A DNA stretch of 12,424 nt, taken from NCBI GenBank assembly GCA_041674345.1, contig JBAYVY010000067.1:1-12424 (forward strand), in the 5' to 3' direction. The stretch comes from JBAYVY01 sp041674345 (GTDB lineage Bacteria > Planctomycetota > Phycisphaerae > Phycisphaerales > Zrk34). The translations under genes and the position numbers were made by a program. Under the pieces are notes generated by a model, which saw only the letters and a program-made list of their open reading frames with translations, ran no database searches and was not told the origin of the DNA. Of the stretch, positions 8,298 to 12,424 are shown piece after piece; within the stretch, counting starts at the first letter, position 1, and each line of letters opens with the position of its first letter.

Positions 8298-8318
8298 AAA
8301 AACATCCGTCGGGGATGT
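8298..8318 (-). terminator. Candidate rho-independent terminator after rcnA
   Basis: Read on the minus strand, ACATCC - CCGAC - GGATGT forms a 6-bp stem with a 5-nt loop, followed directly by TTTT. It lies about 70 nt past the rcnA stop and about 25 nt before the YHS-protein start. It would separate the rcnRA unit from the YHS-cusCBA unit. The stem is short, so termination may be partial. Confidence 0.5.
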
Positions 8319-8387
8319 AAACGCCGCCAGACCCCGCCGAGGTTCAATCTTTCGGAATTTCCGCCGAACTTTACGTACAACAAGCCC

Positions 8388-9200
8388 TCAGTGCGCCAAC
8401 ACCAGCGCCCCCACGCCGGACAGGATCACCACGCCCGCACTGATCCGGGGGGCATTGCGACTGATCCACGCGAAACGCTCGGATCGACCCAACCGTCCGA
8501 GACTCAGAACGATCAACACACCGACCGCCACCAGTGTCAGGGCAAGCCCCGCGCTGAATCCGAGCACCATGAGCAACCCCCAGCCGGTCTTGCCGACGCT
8601 CAGCGCCAGCAACATGACCGTGATCGACGCGGGACAGGGAACCATGCCCCCGGCGGCACCGAACGCCATGATCTGCCCGGCGGACGGGCGCACGCCCTGC
8701 CGCACATATGCCGGCATCGTCGCGGCATGGGAACGAATGTGCGCCTCTTCCTCCAGGTCCACGTGGTCATGCCCATGATCGTGATCGTGGTCGTGGTCAT
8801 GGGGATGCGCATGGTCATGGGGATGAGCATGGCCATGAGGATGAGGGTGAGGATGAGGGTGATACTGATACGTCTTGACCTTGCGCGGCCAGCGCCGCCA
8901 GAGCATCCAGCTCCCCAGCGCGATGACGACGATCCCGCTGCCGATCTGCAACCATCGGCCCGCCTGGTCCGCGAAGGCCTCCTGACCGATCCACAGGGCC
9001 AGCATCGCAATGGCGATGACGACAATGCTGTGCGTGGCCGCCACGGACAACCCCAGAAGGATGGCATCCCGCTTGGTGCCCTTGATTCCGATCAGATACG
9101 CCGCCGTCAGCGTCTTGGCGTGGCCCGGCTCCAGGGCGTGCAGCGACCCCAGCGCCAGCGCCGAGGGAAAATACAACAACGAAAGCGACGGATCCATCAT
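8388..9200 (-). CDS. rcnA: RcnA/NicO-family nickel/cobalt exporter
   Basis: Inner-membrane exporter of Ni(II)/Co(II), 270 residues (E. coli RcnA is about 274). The family signature HALEPGHAKT is at 21-30 and GGMVPCPASITVMLL at 184-198, with about six hydrophobic segments (roughly 10-20, 46-70, 86-102, 177-200, 206-233, 252-269). The cytosolic loop between the third and fourth segments holds 17 His residues at strictly alternate positions from H114 to H146, separated by Pro, Asp, Ala or Gly; such loops in this family are thought to bind the substrate metal. The gene starts 25 bp after rcnR, so the two are almost certainly co-transcribed. Two adjacent ATGs (9200 and 9197) are possible starts; GGAACA lies about 8-13 nt upstream of the first. 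Confidence 0.92.
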   Translation of the reverse strand: MMDPSLSLLYFPSALALGSLHALEPGHAKTLTAAYLIGIKGTKRDAILLGLSVAATHSIVVIAIAMLALWIGQEAFADQAGRWLQIGSGIVVIALGSWMLWRRWPRKVKTYQYHPHPHPHPHGHAHPHDHAHPHDHDHDHDHGHDHVDLEEEAHIRSHAATMPAYVRQGVRPSAGQIMAFGAAGGMVPCPASITVMLLALSVGKTGWGLLMVLGFSAGLALTLVAVGVLIVLSLGRLGRSERFAWISRNAPRISAGVVILSGVGALVLAH

Positions 9201-9225
9201 GGCGAAATGTTCCTGTGTGGGGGCG

Positions 9226-9504
9226 TTATTTCAGATAGGACTTCACAACATCCATCAGCACCTCGGTCGCCCGCCGGCGTTCGGCCGGGATCGGCTCATG
9301 CGGGTCCAGGACGTGTTCGCGGACGTGTCCTTCGATGATCCGGAACATCAGGCCGTTGATGGCCCCCCGGCAGGCGGCGACGGTCTGGAGGATGACATCG
9401 CAGTCGCGTTCCTGCTCCAGGGCCTTTTCAATGGCCTCCGCCTGGCCGCGGATGCGCCGGATGCGGTGGAGCAGTTTTTTCTTGTCGTGAATCGTATGCG
9501 CCAT
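9226..9504 (-). CDS. rcnR: RcnR-type Ni/Co-responsive transcriptional repressor
   Basis: All-alpha DNA-binding repressor of the CsoR/RcnR/FrmR family, 92 residues, normal full length. The start MAHTIHDKKKLL closely follows E. coli RcnR (MSHTIRDKQKL). The residues known to bind metal in RcnR are all present: H3, C35, H60 and H64, along with E63. This set separates it from CsoR (Cys-His-Cys) and from FrmR (Pro2 in place of the His3 function). It should repress in the apo form and release DNA when Ni(II) or Co(II) binds. It is first in an operon with rcnA. GAGGAG at 9512-9517 is a strong ribosome-binding site 7 nt from the ATG. A nested palindrome at 9528-9553 is its likely own operator. Confidence 0.93.
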   Translation of the reverse strand: MAHTIHDKKKLLHRIRRIRGQAEAIEKALEQERDCDVILQTVAACRGAINGLMFRIIEGHVREHVLDPHEPIPAERRRATEVLMDVVKSYLK

Positions 9505-9527
9505 CGGGTAGCTCCTCGGCCCCGGCC

Positions 9528-9553
9528 ATATACCATACCCCAGTATTGTATAT
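9528..9553. promoter_or_regulatory. Probable RcnR operator (nested palindrome)
   Basis: A 26-bp nested palindrome: outer arms ATATAC (9528-9533) and GTATAT (9548-9553), inner arms ATAC (9535-9538) and GTAT (9543-9546), both centred at 9540.5. Ten of 13 positions pair. On the minus strand the centre reads TACTGGGGTATGG, resembling the TACT plus G-tract core described for E. coli RcnR and the G/C tract with AT flanks of FrmR sites. It overlaps the predicted -10 box and transcription start of rcnR, 23 bp before its ATG, which is where a repressor would act. Binding is inferred. Confidence 0.7.
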
Positions 9554-9572
9554 TACCGCCGCCGGTTGTCAA
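9545..9572 (-). promoter_or_regulatory. Predicted sigma70-type promoter of rcnR-rcnA
   Basis: On the minus strand, TTGACA (9572-9567) is a perfect -35 box, followed after 16 bp by TACAAT (9550-9545) as the -10 box. The expected start of transcription is near 9538, inside the palindrome at 9528-9553, giving a leader of about 34 nt that includes the GAGGAG ribosome-binding site. Confidence 0.6.
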
Positions 9573-9616
9573 TCAGCGCGGGCGGACCCATTCCAAACCG
9601 CCCGCTCGTCGCTGTT

Positions 9617-9645
9617 TTGCCTGATTCGCCGCAAGCTGCAACAAT
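9617..9645 (+). promoter_or_regulatory. Weak candidate promoter for the ECF sigma gene
   Basis: TTGCCT (9617-9622), a 17-bp spacer and AACAAT (9640-9645) match a sigma70 promoter at four of six bases in each box, and would give a leader of about 45 nt before the GTG start. A second possibility is an ECF-type promoter: GAACC (9659-9663), 16 bp, then CGTTT (9680-9684). That one would start transcription almost at the GTG and fit better with the downstream ATG at 9770. The sequence does not decide between them. Confidence 0.25.
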
Positions 9646-9697
9646 GCGTTTGAAAATTGAACCTTCCGGGGGGCAATGGCGTTTGGAAAGGTAGCCC

Positions 9698-10318
9698 GTG
9701 AGCGGCAGATCGGCGAACGACCCCCGGAACGACCCCCGGAACGACCCGCGGAATGGTTCCCGGAACGCGATGGAGCGGTTTGAGCGGTTGGCGTGGCCTG
9801 AGATGGCGGTGATGTTGCGCGCGGCGAAGTTTCTGACCCGCCGCGACGACCAGGCCGAGGACTTGGCGCAGGAAACGATGCTCAAGGCGATGCGTGCGAT
9901 GGACCGGTTCATCGACGGTTCGGACATCAAGGCGTGGCTGATGACGATTCTGCGGCGAACGCACATTGACCGGTTGCGCGCCGCTCAACGGCGCGGCGTG
10001 GAACAGGCGCTGCCCTCGGAAGTGGAAGATGATCGTCCGCCGGCCGGTCGATATGACGATTACTTCCGGGGGGAACCGGAACAGTTGATGAACCGGCTGG
10101 ACGATGAAACGGTGATCGAAGCGATGCGACAGTTGCCGGACGAGATTCGCTGGACGCTGTTGCTGGTGGACGTGGAGCGGATGGATCACGCGGAGGCGGC
10201 GACGGTGCTGGGCGTGCCGGTGGGCACGATCAAGAGCCGGGCGCACCGCGGACGCGCGATGTTGCGGGACCGGTTGTACGCACAGGCCCCTGAGCGATTC
10301 AAAAGGAACAAGCCATGA
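9698..10318 (+). CDS. ECF-family RNA polymerase sigma factor
   Basis: Alternative sigma factor with only the sigma2 and sigma4 regions, 206 residues. Sigma2 spans about 36-100, with DQAEDLAQETMLKAM for core binding and IKAWLMTILRRTHIDRLR at its end. Sigma4 spans about 135-195; its helix-turn-helix is EAATVLGVPVGTIKSRAHRG. A Pro/Asp-rich linker joins the two. The GTG start at 9698 has GGAAAGG 6 nt upstream. An ATG at 9770 (residue 25) is an alternative that would drop the N-terminal DPRN repeats encoded by a 12-bp minisatellite. The TGA overlaps the ATG of the next gene, as is usual for a sigma/anti-sigma pair. It diverges from rcnR, so metal stress is a plausible signal, but its regulon cannot be read from this sequence. 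Confidence 0.9.
   Translation: MSGRSANDPRNDPRNDPRNGSRNAMERFERLAWPEMAVMLRAAKFLTRRDDQAEDLAQETMLKAMRAMDRFIDGSDIKAWLMTILRRTHIDRLRAAQRRGVEQALPSEVEDDRPPAGRYDDYFRGEPEQLMNRLDDETVIEAMRQLPDEIRWTLLLVDVERMDHAEAATVLGVPVGTIKSRAHRGRAMLRDRLYAQAPERFKRNKP
9719..9766 (+). repeat. Degenerate 12-bp repeat in the sigma gene start
   Basis: Four 12-bp units: GACCCCCGGAAC twice exactly (9719-9730, 9731-9742), then two diverged copies (9743-9754, 9755-9766). In frame they encode DPRN, DPRN, DPRN and GSRN. The unit differs at only two positions from the CACCCCCGGAAA minisatellite at 12352-12424. Confidence 0.85.
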
Positions 10319-11013
10319 TCGGCGGACGAAACGAACAGGATGAGCCGATGGACCGGCTGGACGCGGCGACCAGCGCGCGGCTGGCGAAGCTGGGCGCGAT
10401 GCCGGTGGATGTGTCGCGGTTACAGACGAAGTTGCGCCGGGCGATGGATCATGAGCGGCCCGGTGCGACGATGAACATTTCCCGATGGCGATGGTCATGG
10501 CGACCGGTGTCCGGGATCGCGGCGATGTTCGTGGCGGCGGGGTTGATCGGGTGGCTGGCGATCAGCGGCGGATCGCAGGCGGTGATCGCGGCCCCGGCGG
10601 AGTTGGCGCAGCTGCACGAACAGGCATCGCGCGATGTGCCTGCGATGATGCGGGCGACGAGCGTGGACGAGGCGAACACGTTGCTGGCCGGGCAACTGGG
10701 CGGGAGCAAGCCGCTGCCGAATCAGATGCCGGGGCGGATGCATGCCTGTTGTTTGCGGCAGTTCGCGGGCATGGCCCTGAGTTGCGTGATGATCGAATGG
10801 AAGGGGAAGATGGTGAGCGTGGCGGTGGCGGATGCCGATCAATTGCGATCGCCGCCGGGCCGGACGGTGGAGCGAGGCGGTCGGAGGTTCACGCTGCACC
10901 GTGCGAACGGCGTGAACATGGTGATGGCCGGTGAACACGGGCGATGGCTGTGCGTGATGGGTGACGCGGTGGACGAGGACTTGCTGGACATCGCGGCGGG
11001 GATCAGGTTCTGA
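10315..11013 (+). CDS. Probable membrane anti-sigma factor with Cys/Met-rich outer domain
   Basis: 232 residues: a cytoplasmic N-terminus (about 1-62) rich in charged helix, one TM segment (about 66-84), then a domain of about 150 residues expected outside the membrane. The ATGA overlap with the sigma gene, the AAAGGA ribosome-binding site and the topology suggest an anti-sigma factor. The N-terminus lacks the HxxxCxxC zinc motif of ZAS-type anti-sigmas. The outer domain has a cluster of soft-metal ligands, MHACC at 142-146 and MALSCVM at 153-159, plus C213, M202, M204 and M215. It could therefore sense Cu/Ag, Ni/Co or a thiol redox state. The fold is not recognised and no named family is claimed; role by context is about 0.7 likely, metal sensing is speculation. 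Confidence 0.75.
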   Translation: MIGGRNEQDEPMDRLDAATSARLAKLGAMPVDVSRLQTKLRRAMDHERPGATMNISRWRWSWRPVSGIAAMFVAAGLIGWLAISGGSQAVIAAPAELAQLHEQASRDVPAMMRATSVDEANTLLAGQLGGSKPLPNQMPGRMHACCLRQFAGMALSCVMIEWKGKMVSVAVADADQLRSPPGRTVERGGRRFTLHRANGVNMVMAGEHGRWLCVMGDAVDEDLLDIAAGIRF

Positions 11014-11021
11014 CAACGCCC

Positions 11022-11051
11022 CCGCCCGCCGAACCCCGGAGCAGCGGGCGG
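11022..11051. terminator. Hairpin between convergent genes, possible terminator
   Basis: CCGCCCGC (11022-11029) and GCGGGCGG (11044-11051) form a perfect 8-bp stem around a 14-nt loop in the 74-bp gap between the anti-sigma and peroxiredoxin-like genes, which converge here. Neither side has a clear T-run, so it is a candidate bidirectional stop only by position and strength. Confidence 0.4.
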
Positions 11052-11087
11052 ACGGATCGGGGGGATTCGCAAACAGAATGGATGCGA

Positions 11088-11774
11088 TCAATGCGGCGAT
11101 TGTCGGGCGGCGGTGACGACTTCGTTGGCGGGCAGGCGGGTGGTGTAGTCCGCGTTCCACTGGACATAGCGGATGACGCCTTGTTTGTCGATGATGTAAA
11201 CAGCGGGGACGGGCAGCAGATTTTCCGTGTTTTTGCCGCCGGACGCCGCGGCGAGGTTGATGCCGTAGCCGCGATATTTCGCCTGCGTGGATGCATCGAG
11301 CGCGAACGCCAGGCCGAACGCTTTGGCGAGGGTCATGTCGCTGTCGCTCAGCAGCGTGTAGTTCAGGTGATCCTTCGTCATCGTCTTGCGTAATTCGGCG
11401 GGCTGATCGGGCGTGACGGCCAGCAGTTGATAGCCCATCGCGCGCAACTGACCTTCCACGCGAGACAGGTCGGCCAGGTGGCGGTTGCAGTACGGGCACC
11501 ATCCGCCGCGGTAGAAAATCAGAATCGTCGGCGAGGCGTGGTAGGCGTGTGTCAGATCGAAAGGTTCTCCGTCCACGGTTCGCAGCACGGCGGAGGGCGC
11601 GGTCGCGCCGACGGGCGCGGGCCGCACCGCATCGGCGCTTGCCGCCACGCCGGGCGTCCAAGCCGCGGCTTCGGCGGATGGGGCGGCATCGGTTCGCGTC
11701 ACGCCCTGATCCGTGCCGCAACCACCGAGCATCATCAACATCGCGGCCAACCCGATCAACATGGTCATTCGCAT
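11088..11774 (-). CDS. AhpC/TSA peroxiredoxin-like lipoprotein
   Basis: Thioredoxin-fold protein of the AhpC/TSA (peroxiredoxin-like) family, 228 residues. It begins with a lipoprotein signal peptide ending in the lipobox LGGC (Cys19), followed by an Ala/Pro-rich linker to about 55. The catalytic segment is FYRGGWCPYCN (87-97) with C93 and C96 as a CxxC pair. Downstream are VTPDQPAELR, LLSDSDMTLAKAFGLAF and PAVYIIDKQGVIRYV, all typical of the fold. It probably acts at the cell envelope as a thiol peroxidase or disulfide reductase; the sequence does not decide which. The start at 11774 has AGGTG 4-8 nt upstream and gives the signal peptide; a longer frame to 11960 adds a basic, non-signal leader and was rejected. 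It converges on the sigma/anti-sigma pair. Confidence 0.88.
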   Translation of the reverse strand: MRMTMLIGLAAMLMMLGGCGTDQGVTRTDAAPSAEAAAWTPGVAASADAVRPAPVGATAPSAVLRTVDGEPFDLTHAYHASPTILIFYRGGWCPYCNRHLADLSRVEGQLRAMGYQLLAVTPDQPAELRKTMTKDHLNYTLLSDSDMTLAKAFGLAFALDASTQAKYRGYGINLAAASGGKNTENLLPVPAVYIIDKQGVIRYVQWNADYTTRLPANEVVTAARQSPH

Positions 11775-12038
11775 AGCGCACCTCGTCCGAATGAAAAGGT
11801 CAAACCCTGACAACCGGAAATGGTATGGACGCAACGCGACAGGAATCCAGCGATTACTTACCCGGAAACGTGAGTTCGGGATAAGCCGGTCGCCGCGCGC
11901 CGAAACGGGGGTGGGGGAAATTGCTGATTGCTGATTGGAGGAGAGGCGGCAGCGCCGCATGTCAATGCGGCTCCCGGAACGCGGCGCGCCGCCGCATCAC
12001 CGCGCGCCGCCGGCACCGCAATGGCTTGCGGTGCTATG

Positions 12039-12099
12039 CACGGTATTCACCGCATCAAACAGCGGCGGCGACGACTTTGTTTTCACTGAAAACAAAGTC
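12039..12099. repeat. Box-plus-hairpin unit, copy 1
   Basis: A 22-bp box (12039-12060) beginning CACGGTATTCACCGC and ending AAAC is followed 12 bp later by a perfect inverted repeat. GACTTTGTTTTC (12073-12084), a 3-nt spacer ACT, and GAAAACAAAGTC (12088-12099) give a 12-bp stem. The second copy begins at 12179. Confidence 0.8.
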
Positions 12100-12178
12100 A
12101 TCATCCCCGTTTCACTCGTCCGCGTGACCGCGCCGGGAGCGGTGCGGCTCGTCAATCGCCTGTGTCTTGCGTGAATTT

Positions 12179-12236
12179 CACGGTATTCGCCGCGTGAAAC
12201 GATGTCCTGAATATTCTATTTTCGTCGAATATAGAA
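12179..12236. repeat. Box-plus-hairpin unit, copy 2
   Basis: The 22-bp box at 12179-12200 matches 12039-12060 at 18 of 22 positions. A near-perfect inverted repeat follows 13 bp later: TTCTATTTTCG (12214-12224), centre T, CGAATATAGAA (12226-12236), with 10 of 11 pairs. The stem sequence differs from copy 1 although position and AT-rich character are kept. A fainter third trace (GCGTGAAT then TTCGCCGCGG) occurs at 12244-12263. Confidence 0.78.
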
Positions 12237-12248
12237 CGACGGGCGTGA

Positions 12249-12424
12249 ATGTTCTTCGCCGCGGAACCCGGGGCGGCGCTCGAAGACTCGCTCTGCCCCG
12301 GCTTGGGTTGGAGATTGCCTTTTCAACCGGTACCGGTGCCGGCCCCCCCGGCACCCCCGGAAACACCCCCGGAAACACCCCCGGAAACACCCCCGGAAAC
12401 ACCCCCGGAAACACCCCCGGAAAC
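12249..12424 (+). CDS. Possible partial ORF with PPET repeats, runs off the window
   Basis: An ATG at 12249 opens a frame with no stop to the window end. It encodes a short leader (MFFAAEPGAALEDSL...) and then Pro-Ala and PPET repeats from the 12-bp minisatellite. There is no good ribosome-binding site (GGGCG only), and the opposite strand is also open, encoding VFPG repeats. It may be the start of a Pro-rich surface or linker protein, or simply a repeat with no stops. Nothing identifies a function. Confidence 0.18.
   Translation, partial: MFFAAEPGAALEDSLCPGLGWRLPFQPVPVPAPPAPPETPPETPPETPPETPPETPPE
12352..12424. repeat. 12-bp minisatellite, six perfect units to window edge
   Basis: Six exact copies of CACCCCCGGAAA (12352-12423) continue to the last base, so the array probably extends beyond the window. 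It abuts the hairpin GGTGCCGG/CCGGCACC (12335-12355). The unit is 10 of 12 identical to the GACCCCCGGAAC repeats in the sigma-factor gene at 9719-9742. Confidence 0.95.

Larger units (their letters stand above)
11775..12424. other. 650-bp region without a secure gene, rich in hairpins
   Basis: No open frame here has a recognisable product. Contents in order: TTGCTGA tandem units (11921-11938); a 7-bp stem GCCGCAT/ATGCGGC (11954-11971); a perfect 9-bp stem GCACCGCAA/TTGCGGTGC with loop TGGC (12013-12034); two box-plus-hairpin units (12039-12099 and 12179-12236); an 8-bp stem GGTGCCGG/CCGGCACC (12335-12355); and a 12-bp minisatellite to the window end. It should contain the promoter of the peroxiredoxin-like gene, but no convincing -35/-10 pair was found. 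Confidence 0.7.

Noticed and set aside
8295..9338. Plus-strand frame of 347 codons opposite rcnA
   Set aside because: It is antisense to the RcnA signatures; the apparent Met/Val-rich stretch is the reverse of the His-loop codons.
9226..9504. CsoR (copper) or FrmR (formaldehyde) identity for the repressor
   Set aside because: The ligand set H3, C35, H60, H64 and linkage to rcnA fit RcnR; the CsoR Cys-His-Cys set is absent.
10495..11781. Minus-strand frame of 428 codons across the anti-sigma gene and the peroxiredoxin gene
   Set aside because: It is out of frame with the lipoprotein signal and CPYC protein, has Arg/His-rich composition, and overlaps two supported genes.
11775..11960. Longer N-terminus for the peroxiredoxin-like protein (start at 11960)
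   Set aside because: The added 62 residues are basic with no conserved features and would bury the lipoprotein signal; the start at 11774 has a ribosome-binding site and a proper lipobox.
12352..12424. CRISPR array at the window end
   Set aside because: The units are 12 bp and directly abutting, with no unique spacers.

Overview
The window is GC-rich bacterial DNA whose genes are nearly all devoted to metal handling. The organism is probably a member of the Planctomycetota/PVC group. That is inferred from gene style: a long CusA with inserts, a CusB carrying both an N-terminal metal-binding motif and a C-terminal DUF3347-like domain, tandem YHS-like secreted proteins, and intergenic short-unit repeats. 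No phylogenetic marker settles it.

Layout, left to right. A tRNA-Gly(CCC) lies on the minus strand at 115-187. A long run of minus-strand genes fills 364-9504. In the direction of transcription these are: an RcnR-type metal-sensing repressor (9504-9226), an RcnA/NicO-type Ni/Co exporter with a striking alternating-His loop (9200-8388), a likely terminator (8318-8298), a secreted protein with three YHS-like repeats (8273-7548), and a complete tripartite Cu/Ag-type RND efflux system: outer-membrane lipoprotein CusC (7440-6049), periplasmic adaptor CusB (6052-4145) and pump CusA (4047-364). cusC and cusB overlap by an ATGA. cusB and cusA are joined by three tandem 47-bp units that repeat the cusA translation-start region.

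On the plus strand, diverging from rcnR, are an ECF-family sigma factor (9698-10318) and an overlapping single-pass membrane protein (10315-11013), probably its anti-sigma factor. The extracytoplasmic part of that protein has a His/Cys/Met cluster that could sense metal. Convergent with this pair is a lipoprotein of the AhpC/TSA peroxiredoxin-like family with a CPYC motif (11774-11088).

The last 650 bp (11775-12424) hold no secure gene. They contain hairpins, a duplicated 22-bp box that each time precedes a hairpin of different sequence, and a 12-bp minisatellite running off the window end.

How the parts fit (inference): RcnR should release the nested palindrome over its own promoter when Ni or Co binds, allowing RcnA export. 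CusCBA should carry Cu/Ag, and possibly other metals captured by CusB and the YHS protein, across the envelope. The ECF/anti-sigma pair is placed to respond to an envelope metal or thiol signal, broadly like the CnrYXH logic of Cupriavidus, but nothing in the sequence proves which genes it controls. The most unusual observations are the 47-bp start-region ladder before cusA, the metal-motif-like insert in the CusA porter domain, and the twin box-plus-hairpin units at 12039-12236.
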